From Buxus sempervirens (Eukaryota > Streptophyta > Magnoliopsida > Buxales > Buxaceae), in contig OX387184.1 of assembly GCA_947561395.2 (NCBI GenBank), forward strand, positions 42,150,766 to 42,214,765: a stretch of DNA of 64,000 bases, read 5' to 3'. A program made the translations under genes and the position numbers. The first letter of the stretch is position 1. Every line of letters starts with the position of its first letter. The notes under the pieces are model-generated. The model was not told where the DNA came from. It made no database searches and saw nothing but the letters and a program-made list of their open reading frames with translations. This document shows positions 11,901 to 22,870 of this stretch, piece by piece.

Positions 11901-13296
11901 TGTAAAATCCCAGATTTTATTAATAAAATAATTGAGGCAAATGATTTAATTAATCAAGGTTGTTAACAATGTAATGGATGAGGAATTGGTTCGACCCGGA
12001 GAAATTCAAGGTGACCCGAAGGAATTGGGAAGCTGAATTAAGGTGAGATTATAAATTTAGGTTGAGTTAATGTTAATATAATTATTATGTTGTCGTTAGG
12101 ATATATCTAAGTAAATATTGATAAAATAAAAATAAGAAGGAAGAAATTATAAGGTGGTCGAACCCCAGAGAAGTGGAGGTTGACCCAGACCATTTGGTTT
12201 ATGAAGTTGTGTTGGTTTGAGAAGGTTAAGGACAAGATGTAATAATGATTGATATTAGGGTTAAAGGGTAGTAGGGGTAAATGAGTAAATGAGAAAAAAA
12301 ATTAAAATAACCCTATTAGCATGTGACTGTTCACGTCCAAGTGAGCAGCCGCACATCTCTATTCAACTTCCTCTCTTCTTCTCTCCTATTCATGAGTTTT
12401 AGCACTGATATTCTTACCCTCTTGCAGCAGATCAGAAGGAGGAAGGGAGTGATTTAGTTTGGCTTTAAGGTAAGCAATGGTCGATCCTTGTTCTGTTTAG
12501 TTCTAAGTTCATCCAAGTCTAAAAATGTATTGTATGATGATTTAAGGTTGCTGAGTTCTTGTGCATCAACTTTGGGGTGATTTACAGAGTTGTTAGAGGA
12601 GGATTAAATCTCAGTAGAGGTAAGTAGTCCCTTCAAAGTGCATAAACTAAAATTTTCGCTGTTTAGTCAAGGAATGTGATTATACATGTATTTTCAGATT
12701 TTTTTGTGAATGATTGGAGATGTAAATGCTTGTTGTTAATGTATATGATTATTAGAAATGTTTTAGGATGAATTGGAGAACATTTCCCATGATTAGAATG
12801 ATTTTTTGAAGATTATATTGTAGGTTACAACTTTTACAGAATTCTGTTTAAGCATGTACTTCATGGAATTTCCCCACTCAATTGAACCATATAGATAGTT
12901 TTAATTGTCCTAAACTGTTCTAGCATATTTATAAGATGATTTTGAATGATTTTGATTTGGGTTGTTGCTTTAGATTAGAATTTTTCAAATTTTTATGTAT
13001 TTACTAGGGCTGTAAATGGATCGGATCATGACCCGTTTACTGTCCGTTTTCGATTAAATTATCCGATTTAATCAGATTTTTAAACGATTAAATGATCCGT
13101 CGGATTGGATTCGGATCCAAAAATCGGATCCGTTTATAATCGGATTCGGACTCGGATCAGGACAATATCCGTCCGATTAAGATCCGAATCCGATTAAATA
13201 GGTATAATGTATTTGTAAATTATATATAGTATTGAGGATAAGAAAGTAATTTTATGCTCTTTGTATAAAAGCAACATTTGCGATTTTGCCCTAAAC

Positions 13297-13560
13297 CCTA
13301 ACACTCTGATCTGAAGTCCGAAGACTCCGAACTCTCTCTCGCTGTCTCGCGACTCTCGCCAAATCGTCTTCCTCTGATCCTCTCGTCTTCCTCCTAGAGT
13401 CTCGTCTTGCTCCCAAGATTCACAAGAGTCCCAAGTCCCAACTCTCCCTCTCAACTCTCTCATCTTCCTCTCGTCTTCTCAAGTCTCAAGTCTCAACTCT
13501 CCCTCTCAACTCTCTCGTCTTCCTCTTGTCACCTTCCTCGCGAAAGAAGCCGTTGAAGAT
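13297..13560 (+). other. CT-rich 5'-UTR-like sequence inside the hAT element
   Basis: A block of CCCTAAACCCTAACACTC followed by repeated CTCTC/CGTCTTCCTC resembles a plant 5' UTR. It is followed by an exon-like end, GAGAAAGAAGCTG/GTACAT near 13,580. It precedes a short coding exon at 13,813. This supports capture of the 5' part of a host gene, but the source gene is not recognised. Confidence 0.3.
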
Positions 13561-13593
13561 TGGAGGAGAAAGAAGCTGGTACATATACACCTC

Positions 13594-13661
13594 TTAGTGT
13601 TTCTAGGGTTTACAGCAGATTTAGTTCTTAGTGTTTCTAGGGTTTACAGCAGATTTAGTTC
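13594..13661. repeat. 34-bp tandem duplication
   Basis: Two consecutive 34-bp units starting TTAGTGTTTCTAGGGTTTAC, identical by eye, lie in the intron-like part of the captured sequence. Confidence 0.85.
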
Positions 13662-13812
13662 TGTTTAACGTTAATTTGGGATGAGATGCTGGAATGAGAT
13701 CGAGGAATTTGGGTTTTTTTTTAATCGTAGCATACTCGAAAGATGTTCTGCTCTATAAGGATGTTCTGCTCTGTCTAGAAGTATACATTTTCTGACATAT
13801 TGCTTAAAGCAG

Positions 13813-13947
13813 ATGCTTGATGGTCTTATGAAAAGAGTAGCACTGGACTTCAATGTTCAGGGAATTGCCAAGGAAGCAAAGGCTTCTAAGGAGTCCAAGA
13901 TTTCTGAAGTTGGGGCGGACATTGAACTCCTAATTGAACAGAGTTGA
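13813..13947 (+). pseudogene. Captured exon-like ORF (44 codons) in the hAT element
   Basis: An acceptor TTAAAGCAG immediately precedes ATG at 13,813, and the frame runs to TGA at 13,945-13,947. The peptide includes MKRVALDFNVQGIAKEAKAS and then SKISEVGADIELLIEQ, with the composition of a real helical protein rather than random sequence. A donor-like AAACAG/GTAATG follows at about 14,193. I do not recognise the family. It is probably a piece of a host gene carried by the transposon, now without its downstream exons. Confidence 0.35.
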
Positions 13948-14874
13948 GACTTGTACATCATGATAATTAAAGATTGCCCTAGGTGGACGTTCTGAACTTC
14001 TTCTTGGATTAAAGAGATATGGACATTCTGCACTTCTTGTTCGGAATTTTTGGTGGGTTTTCTTTTCTTTTTCCTCCTTCCACTTTTCCTTTTGTTTTGG
14101 GGCTCTTGTTCAACCTTTCTGGGGTCCCTTTCTTCCGTATCTTCTCCATTTGTTTGAACCATTTGTGTTTGTTTCTGTGTTTTCTGAAACAGGTAATGCC
14201 ATAGCTTTGTTTCTCTTCTTGGCTCCTACGTAAGTACCTGAAAGGCTGAAACACACTGTCCCCTCTCTCTATGTCTCTTTCTCTCTATCTTTTCTTATAT
14301 AAAGAATCATGATTTCTCTTCCATACTCGTTGATAGATAGAGTTAAAAATCCTCGTTACAGAATCACCTTTTTTTTTTCTTCTGTTCTTTTTGCCTTTAA
14401 ATTTCAAGAAATCTCTTCTTTTGCCTTTATTGTCCTCTAATCTTCTTTCCATCAAATGGGTATATAGAAAATAATGGATTCTATCCAGAGTTAAAAACTT
14501 TGAACCTAGTTAATCTTCATCACAAAATATTAATTACATTTTCGGACAATTCATTTTTAGATTTATTTTCTTAGCAGAATTTTGCATCTATTTAATTTTT
14601 AATGTCGGTTTCCTTGTCTTCGCAGGACTAGATGCCATCTAACATCCCCAATGATTTCTTCTCTTTCTTATGGAAATCAGTCGTCCGGTTAATGAAGTGG
14701 AATGTTATTTACTCTCTTTAGTGTGGAAGACTTGGTTTGATGCTTTCTGGTTGCATTTGACCAAATAATGAAATATTCAGAAGAAATTAGAAAAATCTCG
14801 TCCCAGACACAGCAAAAATTCCTTCATTATATTCAGTGTACCAAGGGCATTCCGGCTGATATTGTTCCTTCATT

Positions 14875-15158
14875 AATCTACTAGCAGGCCCACGTGCAGT
14901 ACTGCACGCAGGTAAAAAAAGGAAGGGAGTAGTTTTAAAACTACACGTGGAGAGAGAATAAGTGGGGAGAGAGGGAATGGAGAGAGGAGAAGTGGGGGTA
15001 GTTACAAACTAATTGTTTTTGAATGAAAATAGTGAGTTGAGACAGGTATAGCCCTGTATTATTGAAACTAAACTATACAGGAGATGGCATTTTGTGAAAG
15101 TTGTAACTTGTTTGGCACGATTCCCAAAAATGGCGCCTCGCTTTATATATAGTAGATT
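14875..15158. mobile_element. Possible small non-autonomous element within the hAT
   Basis: A 284-bp segment is bounded by inverted AATCTACTA ends (14,875-14,883 and 15,150-15,158). Just inside the left end is a perfect 16-bp palindrome, CGTGCAGTACTGCACG (14,893-14,908), and the right end runs GCTTTATATATAGTAG. The layout resembles small Helitron-like or MITE elements of plants, but no clear target duplication or CTRR end was confirmed. Confidence 0.4.
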
Positions 15159-16384
15159 TATTCCTTCTGTTATTATCCGCTTGTATACACCACAATGTGC
15201 TATTTTGTGTAAGACTGAAGCCTAATTAATAAAAATTTGAAAACCCACTGGTGGAAAGTGTTTGTTTGTTGTTTAATCATATTACCAAAAAAAAAGATGA
15301 AATTTAATCGGATTTTCGGACCTCTTAACGGATTCGAATATTTAATCGAATTCGAATACAATCGGATATGAATACGGATTTAATATTCTTTATCGGATTC
15401 GGACTTGGTAGGACATTTGAAAGATCCGTCGAGTACTTAAACGAATACGGATATCCTATATCCTAAACGGATTCAAATTCGGATTCAGAGAGATCCGCTC
15501 CGTTTACAGTCCTAGTATTTACGCAATATTTCAGAAGTTGCAGAAATCAAATTTTTCAACAGCCGCTCGAGCGCCCATAGGCGCTGAGAGGTGGATTCAT
15601 CGGGCACTCAATAACACTCGAGCGCTATCGAAGCGCCCTGCCTGTGTTTTTTTTTTAAATTCAAAACCCAAAAGTGATCAAAACCCAGAAAGCAAACACT
15701 CGAAGTGCGGCTCGAGCGACTACTTGAGCGACCACCCTGAATTCACCTAGTTTTTAACACCGCATGTTCAAGCGCCCCATGCTGCTCGAGCGCCCTTGAC
15801 AAAATTTCCCAAATTCTCTGACTTGCCTAGTTTTCCACTACAAAAATGTTTTTATTCAATTTCAACCTATGTACAATTAAGATTAGAGTGTCTAGAGATA
15901 GTTTGCACTAGCGGATGATTAAAATGGATTTTTATAAAGATTTTGGGTACATTTTACTAAAGTGGCTTTTAACTGAGTATCATTGTTCCAAACAATTCCC
16001 TTTTAAACAAAACTTGATTTCAAGAGCTCCTACACCTGTATTTGAGTTATTTGAACGTATTTTGTACATTGAATGATTCGATACATACCCGAGACATAGT
16101 TGCCCATTGAAACCTAGATTTTGGACATATGTTTTGGTTCCACGTATGTGGGTTTTGGGTCACTATTGTGACAAGGCTATTGCCTAATTTATTTATTCCG
16201 CTATTGCAGACATGTTATTGACACGATTGTGTCTCCGCGTATGCGGGTATTTTCTGGAGATATGTCCATCACTTGGTTTGGTTTTTCCACTGTTGAGTGG
16301 GCTTAGCGCTTACATGGATCCATAGAGTAGCTAGTAAGTGAAATGTCTTTTAAAGGGGTTCGAATTCTGTGTCATAGGCATTCC

Positions 16385-16545
16385 ATCATCTCGAGAATGG
16401 TACCGCTCCAGGATTGGTCGGTCGTTACGTTACCCACTCCTGTTAAGGTTGGGTCGTACATGCTAACTCACTCGGGTTTTGGTTGAATACTTCCATTGGG
16501 TGTCGAATAACCAGTCTGTGGTTTCGTCTAGTCCACCTGTAAATC
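16385..16545 (+). repeat. LTR1 hairpin array (loop CTCCNGGATTGGT type)
   Basis: Successive short inverted repeats flank a repeated loop. ACCG/CGGT surrounds CTCCAGGATTGGT near 16,403-16,423; ACCCA/TGGGT (16,432-16,436 and 16,450-16,454) surrounds CTCCTGTTAAGGT; ACTCA/TGAAT surrounds CTCGGGTTTTGGT (16,466-16,488). The homologous array in LTR5 lies at 49,654-49,801. Confidence 0.5.
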
Positions 16546-16779
16546 GATTAGGTAGCATATTGATACATGTCTACGATCTTTCTCTGGTTTTCTATTTCAT
16601 GAGTCCCATAAGGTTAAATTGTTTGTTATTATACTATATTAATACATTTATTATTGTGATGTATTTATCGTGATTAACCTAATTGAACGTTGCATATGTT
16701 TTACTGTTAAAAATTATTTGCATGACTATTTACTGAGATGTTGTTTCTCACATATTTATTTTATCGGTTTTGTTTTCAG

Positions 16780-16865
16780 ATATTCCTGGTGAGGACGCTG
16801 CAGGGGTAGACACTCCAGGGGATTTTGTTGACTACCAGGAAGAAGATTATTTTATTCCTGTATAG
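16780..16865 (+). other. Predicted terminal micro-exon in LTR1
   Basis: Directly after TTTTGTTTTCAG, and reading after two phase bases, an open frame gives IPGEDAAGVDTPGDFVDYQE then EDYFIPV and a stop. LTR5 (DYQEEDYFI) and LTR4 (YREEDYYYIH) keep the same C-terminal pattern at the same place, and LTR2 and LTR6 keep the start of the frame. Function unknown. Confidence 0.4.
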
Positions 16866-17171
16866 GTTCAGAGAACATTGATATTGATTGGCTTAGTATT
16901 CTGAGAGATTGCATTAGTTTATTTTTATTTAGATGACCTTGGCAGATATTGAACTATTTTTATTTTAGTTGACCCATCCAGACTTAGTTTGATGGATTGG
17001 TATTGGATGTTTTATTTTTACATTCCGCGCTTCTATGAAGGAATTTTATTGTCGCACTCTGATTATATTTACAGAAATTCTTTAAGTCTAAATTAATTAT
17101 TTTGGGCCTTTATCCTAACGTTCAAGGTTTGGGTTTATGTTTTTAAATAAACCTGGATCTGGGGCGTTACA

Positions 17172-17643
17172 AAATCTTTTTGCCATGGACTGTGACCCCT
17201 GTGACAGCAAAATAATGTCCTCGAAGACAGTACTATTTGACCTTTTTAGTGTCTAGACTTATAAAGAAGTGACCAAGTGGGTTAAAAATGTAATATTTAA
17301 CAACACATGTTTAGCTATAATATTATGTGGAAAATCATTTCATATATGTTCTTTAAACCACTACATGAATTCATCATTATGTTTCTTTGTATATCATGTT
17401 CTCTTACCCTTGGAGTGTACATCTTAAGAAGGCTAAGATGACACTTGCAATGTAGAGTACAATGAAATGTTCAAAAAATATGAAAATATTGCAATATACA
17501 GACTTATGGATGAGGTAAGTAATAACTTCTTACTTTCAAAAACTTGCAACCCACTTGTCATTGAAAAGCACATAACGATGCGCTTGTGCCCACTCAATAT
17601 TTGATAGTTTATATGGTTGGGCACTTCCAACCATAGTTTCATC
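17172..17643 (-). pseudogene. Outer CACTA TNP2 transposase, segment between LTR1 and the inner CACTA
   Basis: The minus strand continues the outer TNP2 from the inner-CACTA insertion point, with AQPYKLSN then EWAQAH coding near 17,560-17,630 and an exon for HDIQRNIMMNSCSGLKNI-like sequence near 17,340-17,420. It matches the inner copy at 21,160-21,640. The frame is disrupted. The duplicated bases ATA (17,644-17,646) mark the insertion. Confidence 0.7.
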
Positions 17644-17666
17644 ATACACTACAAAAAAGTCGACTT

Positions 17667-18125
17667 TTACCGGCGGTAGAATCCCGCCGGTAAAAGTCAA
17701 ATTACCGTCGTTAAATATTTAACGGCGTTAAACCCTACCGCCGCTTAATACCGAGCCGCTAAACGAATCGGCGACACCCACAACAGCAGTACCAAAATTA
17801 CCGCCGCTATTTCGGAGAAATAGCCAACAGGAATTTAACGGCGGTAATTACCGCCGTTAAAACCCGTTTTACCGGCGGGTTTTTCCGCTGCTTAATAAGA
17901 AATTTTTAACGGCAGAAACATTTACCGCCGCTAATACCTACTATTAGCGGCGGTAATTACCGCCGCTAAAATCCTCACGTGCTTGCATATGCCTTTAGCG
18001 GCGGTAAGTACCACCGCTAATACTTTGTATAAGTAAAATACGACTCAGGTTTTAAGCGGCGGTAATTACCACCGCTTAAAACTTTTGGCTTTTAGCGGCG
18101 GTAATTACTGCCGCTAAAAGCCTTT
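17667..18125. repeat. Left subterminal palindromic repeats, inner CACTA
   Basis: About ten copies of TTTAGCGGCGGTAATTACC and its complement occur, many arranged as full palindromes (for example 18,092-18,120). They are much better preserved than in the outer element. By analogy with En/Spm TNPA sites, they are the probable binding sites for the element's second protein. Confidence 0.9.
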
Positions 18126-18421
18126 ACCTGCATATACAAAAATTATAATTAGTGCCATGAAAATCCTGTAAAATACCTCATTTCGTAGCAAATTTTATAA
18201 CAAATAGAGCAAAAGAATTACAAAAAAGAAAGTGAATTAAAAGAGATTCTAATAAAATTAAAATACTCCAAACATTCATGTCATATAAATTAAACTAAAT
18301 AACAGTAAATTGATGGTTTCCATTAACAAGTGATATTGCAACTCGTATCAATTTAATAGCCCTGCATGAAAATAATAATGAATCATGCGTCAATAAAATT
18401 ATAAGTAGACAAATCAATTTA

Positions 18422-18426
<5 letters not shown>

Positions 18427-18453
<27 letters not shown>
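18427..18453. repeat. (AT)n microsatellite
   Basis: About 13 uninterrupted AT units lie downstream of the inner CACTA second gene. Confidence 0.95.
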
Positions 18454-18736
18454 GAACCGAAGCTATCTTGTGTTACTCACCTCAAATAATAAGAATGCAG
18501 TCTAGCTAAAATCCCGAGGAGGACTATCATTTGCAGAAATTTCGCCAGGAGACTATAAATTGTAACAAAGATCATTAAGTGTGGTATTTAAATATAAAGA
18601 TGATATGAATTTGTGCTATATGTATTTTTGTAAAACATTTATATAATACCTGTGTTTGACAGTTACTCATCATTAAGTTTCTAAATTCTTCAAATTCTCT
18701 GGCATGCTGTGCAACAGTTGCTTAAATTGATTGTCG

Positions 18737-20340
18737 TTATCGCATCTCTTCTTCTAGCCGCTCTTCTGTACATTGCAATTGTTCTCGCATCCTATTAAAC
18801 TCATCCATATTGATATACCGAGATGACGTACTTGAGGATGCACTACCACCCCACAGCCTAGTGGGCGTGTGGCCAAACCCACAACACCGCACCCTACCAT
18901 GTGTGTCATGCCCCATGACTTGAGTATATACATCATCTCGGGCTGTCGAATCTGGCGTGCCTTGTTCCATGATAGTTCGCATTTGATCCTGAAAAAAATA
19001 TTTATGCAATCATTGAGTTATTAAAATAGATGTTAATAAAGTTAATCGTATGCTACAATTATACCTACAATAAGAGGAAATAACTTACTATCTTGTCAGC
19101 TGCTTCATCATTGATTGGCGTGCCATCTTTTCGAGTATGCATTCTTATAAAAGTCTCAGCACGGCCCGCCAATCCCTAATGAAAAAATATGGTGTTAATT
19201 CATCATAAATCATTTAAACATCCACAAGCAGAAATTAATACAATTGACCCGATTAAAAAGATTAAGAAATATAAAAACAAAGAACACATGTAGAGATAAA
19301 TAAAGAAAAAATAATAAAAATTTCGACGGCATCTCCCCTAAAAATAGAGGGTTGTCCAGACCGAATTGGTCTAAAATAAAGCCATTCAACCTGAAAAACA
19401 AAAAGGAATGCAAAACGTAGCATTCATATACAATCCTCATTCACATAAATATTTAATCTTATCATACAAGAAAATAGAAAAGCTACTATACAACTTAAAA
19501 GAGATAAGAAAGCAATAAAATAAGATTGTACACTATAAAAACCGATCATCAAGTTGATGAGGTGACTAGATTTATAATAGTATATCAAGACATTCATAAG
19601 TGGCCATTTGTTACACCTGTTCGTTTCTGACCCTAGCAAAGCTCTTTGTCCCAGCCGTATGATTAAGGGTCTGGTTGGCACGATTAGTTTTATTCCTTGC
19701 TGATGCGTTCTGCAACATATAATCATACAAAGTCAATAAACAAGGATGCAGTAGCTTTAGAAGACATATTAACTAATTAACAAATTACCTGGGCGTTTCG
19801 TGAGTTCCAGTACTCTACTATAATTGCCCATTGCTCCTCTACCACATCTGGTGGGTGATGATTTATACGTTCAACATTTGTTTCGTATGGATCGTAATGG
19901 TTCTGCTTCAAATCGGACTTATAGTCCCTCCATTTTTTATTTATTGATTGCATGATAACATCACGTAACCTCTCTTCAACCTCAAACTTTTCCTACGGTG
20001 CATAACAAATTGAAATTTAAAAGTTAATACCAATAAGCTAAATATGTGGACATTTTGAGTAATGAACTACATTAAAATTTAGATTATTTACCTTTACAAG
20101 CGACCACGCTCGGTCCTTCTCCCTATCTGTGACTTCTCGCCAGCCAAAGCGATTCAGGGGTATAACACGTCCATCACATGCCAGTGTCCCACAAAAACTA
20201 GCCAATTTGGAGGCATTTGGTCCAATTGGCTGCCCCAATTCATCTACATCGATGTTGAACTTTTCTCCAGGTCGAAGTTTTAGTATATCAAGGCATCTAG
20301 TAGGACCTCTACCCCTCCTAGCTGGCCCACCCTCTGCCAT
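18737..20340 (-). CDS. Second CACTA gene product (plant transposase Ptta/En/Spm family), inner element
   Basis: A multi-exon minus-strand gene. Exon 1 (20,340-20,092) starts MAEGGPARRGRGPTRC and carries DELGQPIGPNASKLASFCGT and CDGRVIPLNRFGWREV, the conserved N-terminal block of plant Ptta/En/Spm proteins, ending at donor AAAG/GTAAAT. Exon 2 (about 19,997-19,789) encodes SINKKWRDYKSDLKQNHYD and EEQWAIIVEYWNSRNAQ. Exon 3 (about 19,711-19,615) encodes TAGTKSFARVRNEQ. A further exon (about 19,176-19,090) encodes TFIRMHTRKDGTP. The last exon (about 18,990-18,737) gives VMGHDTHGRVRCCGFGHTPT and a charged coiled-coil tail before TAA. I see no disabling mutation in these exons. In En/Spm systems such a protein binds the subterminal repeats and works with TNP2. 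The start is chosen because the outer copy shares it. Confidence 0.75.
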
Positions 20341-20508
20341 CTAATAAAATACACTATATGCTGTAGAAAATAAAATCATACAAGTCAATAACAATCTGAT
20401 TCATCATAAACGGCTATTGTTTGTTAGTTAGTTTAATAGAAGAAAATAGTATGTTGTATTCAAGACAAAAAATGAGAATGAACAAGATCACTACAATTCA
20501 AATACAAT

Positions 20509-22870
20509 TCATTCATGGTCATCATCAGAATCCGATCCCTGTTCGTCATGAACAGGATCACTAGAAGATGCGAGCTGTTCTCTACTCGTATGAGAATGAG
20601 CATCAACTATTGTGCCAGGTACGTCTTCCCTTGCCCAACTCAACCCATCAACCTCTTCTTCATTATTTGTTACAAATTGGGTAGCATATGGCTCGCAATC
20701 AATGGGTTGATCATCATTCGTGATCAATTTAAACAAGTCCCTTGGCTTAGTCTTCACAACAAAATTCCACTCTTCATCGATTGGATCCACCACAAAGAAA
20801 ACTTGTTCAGCTTGAGATGTGAACACAAACGGATCATCCATGACATGTTGACCAGTATATAATAACCGTTTGAAGTTCACAAGTGTAAATCCTAACTCAT
20901 CTGTCTTAATGCCTCTTCCTTGTGTCATGACATCAACCCAATCACACTTAAACAGTACATGTCTAAGCTGCTTTGGATATGCCAATTCGACCACATTAGT
21001 CAGACGCCCGTAAAAAGACATATAACTTCTTATTGGATTTTTATCTTTCGTACTAGCGTAGCTAGTAGTGCTTGCTTTTACCACAACACCGCTATTCTGA
21101 CTCTTTGAGGATTTCTTTTTCTCCATCGTGCAAAAACGATATCCATTACTTATGTATCCCTTGAATTTTTTTGCCATTAATTGTGGCCCCTGTGACAACA
21201 ACATAATGTCCTCGGAGATGACACTATTTGATGCTTTTAGTGTCTCGGCCTATAAATAAGGGGCCAAGTAGGTTAAGAAATGCAATATTAAACAACACAT
21301 GTGGAGCTAAAACTCTATAAATGAAATAAGGTTTCTTACATGTTCTTTAAACCACTGCATGAATTCATTATTATGTTTCTTTTGTATGTCATGTTCCCTT
21401 GCCCTTGGAGTTAACATCTTAAGAAGGCTTAGATGGCGCCTGTAATGTAAAATACAATGATTAATTCAAAGAATATGAAAATATTGTAATATAGAAACAA
21501 ATGGATGAGGTAAGCAAGTAACTTCTTACATTCGAAAACTTTCAACCCTATCGTCATTGAAAAGCACATAACAATGCGCTTGTGCCCACTCAAAGTTGGA
21601 TAATTTATATGGTTGGGCACTTCCAATTGCAGTTTCATCATAGTTTCTTTGCGGCCGATTAGTTTTTGATTCTACGTTAGGTAAGTATCGGGAACAAAAT
21701 ATCATACATTCTTCTGCAATATACCCTTCTGCAATTGACCCCTCCGGTTGTGCTCGATTGCGCACATATGACTTTAGGGTGTACAAGTACCTATTATGAA
21801 AAACAAAAAATCTTGATAATCAAGATGATTCGACGGCGAAATACAAGGAAACACATTTAATAAGACTGTTGTAATACGTACCTTTCAATTGGATACATCC
21901 AACGATATTGTACAGACCCCCTTCCATAGCTTCATTTGCTAAGTGAATTGGCAAATGCACCATAATATCAAAGAACGATGGGGGGAAAATTCTCTCCATC
22001 TGGCATAATACTTGTGCAATACTATCTTGAAGGCGCTTCAAGTCATCAACTTCACAAACTTTGGAGCACAATTGATGAAAAAAGTTGCTCAACTCTATCA
22101 ATACGGATGCTACATTCTTCGGCAACACTTTCCGAATAGCAAGTTAATGCAGCAACACATGGAAATCATGACTTTTAAGACCAAATGTCTTCCGTTCTTT
22201 ACTACTCACCCGTTTATCAATGTTGGACGAATAACCATCTGGAACCTTTATACTTTTCAGCACTTTGCAAAATATATCTTGTTCCCGTTTGTCTAGTGAG
22301 AAGCATGCAGCCGGCAAACATGCTTTCTTTCTATCTGGTAAAAACTGTGGATGAAGTGCGTGTCTAATACCGATGTCAACCAAATCCAAGCGTGCCTTAA
22401 AGTTGTCCTTCGTTTTTCCATCAATATTTAACAATGTACCAAGTATACTATCACAAACATTCTTCTCAATATGCATCACGTCCAAATTATGTTTCATCTG
22501 ATGGCCTATGTGAAGAACTCGCAGATACGTCCATTTCATCCTGCACCCCATAAGCTTCTTTAACCATGAGCCTAACTTCATCACCCACAAATTGTGCATC
22601 ATCTACTATGGGATTAACACCGGAGGGGGGGGGGGTTGTGAATCGAGAATATCCTCCCCATGATAGTACCATTTTGTGTAGTTTTGATCAAATCCATTGC
22701 AAATCATGTGTTCATATGCGACTTCTTGACTTTGATACAACACATTATTACAGTTTGGACAAGGACACTTCAACAACCCATTAATAGTTGCCCCGTGAGA
22801 ACATGCGAATTTGATGAAACCCAAGACTCCATCTTGATAATCTTGACTAGCCCTATTCCATCCATAGTAA
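20509..22870 (-). pseudogene. TNP2-type transposase, inner element, core deleted
   Basis: The N-terminal zinc-binding segment (GFIKFACSHGATINGL, KCPCPNCNN) starts near 22,870. After the segment with DDAQFVGDEVRLMVKEAYGV the sequence jumps at about 22,498 to HNLDVMHIEKNVCDSILGTL. Comparison with the outer copy shows that bases equivalent to 28,104-29,362 are missing, and with them the region carrying DGFNLF and the ISDFPGYAMLSGWS block. Downstream are DUF4218-type sequence (VLIELSNFFHQLCSKV, FFDIMVHLPIHLANEAMEG; 22,128-21,880), YVRNRAQPEGSIAEGYIAEE (21,786-21,526) and an intact 231-codon final ORF of the DUF4216 type (21,204-20,509). A G10 run at 22,624-22,633 also threatens the frame. The protein cannot be catalytically active. 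Confidence 0.85.

Larger units (their letters stand above)
13005..15514 (+). mobile_element. Non-autonomous hAT transposon in LTR1
   Basis: The termini TAGGGCTGTAAATGGATCGG and, from the right end inverted, TAGGACTGTAAACGGAGCGG are near-identical. Both sides carry the 8-bp duplication GTATTTAC (12,997-13,004 and 15,515-15,522), the size diagnostic of the hAT superfamily. Subterminal regions are dense in CGGAT/ATCCG words (13,018-13,200 and 15,300-15,500), likely transposase-binding repeats. No hAT transposase is encoded. The interior has gene-like sequence (see 13,297-14,210), so it may be a transposon that picked up host DNA. Confidence 0.9.
11901..17171 (+). mobile_element. Solo LTR1 (TGTAAAATCC...GGGGCGTTACA), interrupted by a hAT element
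   Basis: It begins TGTAAAATCC at 11,901 and ends GGGGCGTTACA at 17,171, a TG...CA unit with short inverted TGTAA/TTACA ends. It is flanked by GAATC (11,896-11,900) and AAATC (17,172-17,176); the uninterrupted inner copy near 21,165 shows the insertion lies in TNP2. No gag-pol lies inside, so it is a solo LTR. Without the hAT it is about 2.75 kb. Internal landmarks shared with LTR2-6 are a donor AGAG/GTAAGTAG at 12,620, a CTCGAG/GAGCGCC-rich patch at 15,550-15,790, a hairpin array at 16,385-16,490 and an acceptor GTTTTCAG at 16,779. The end type (TGTAA..TTACA) recalls long-LTR Ty3/gypsy chromoviruses such as Tekay/Del, but that assignment is inference. Confidence 0.85.

Noticed and set aside
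13194..13463. An 89-codon minus-strand frame rich in R, E, G
   Set aside because: It is the antisense of the CT-rich UTR-like block in the hAT element.
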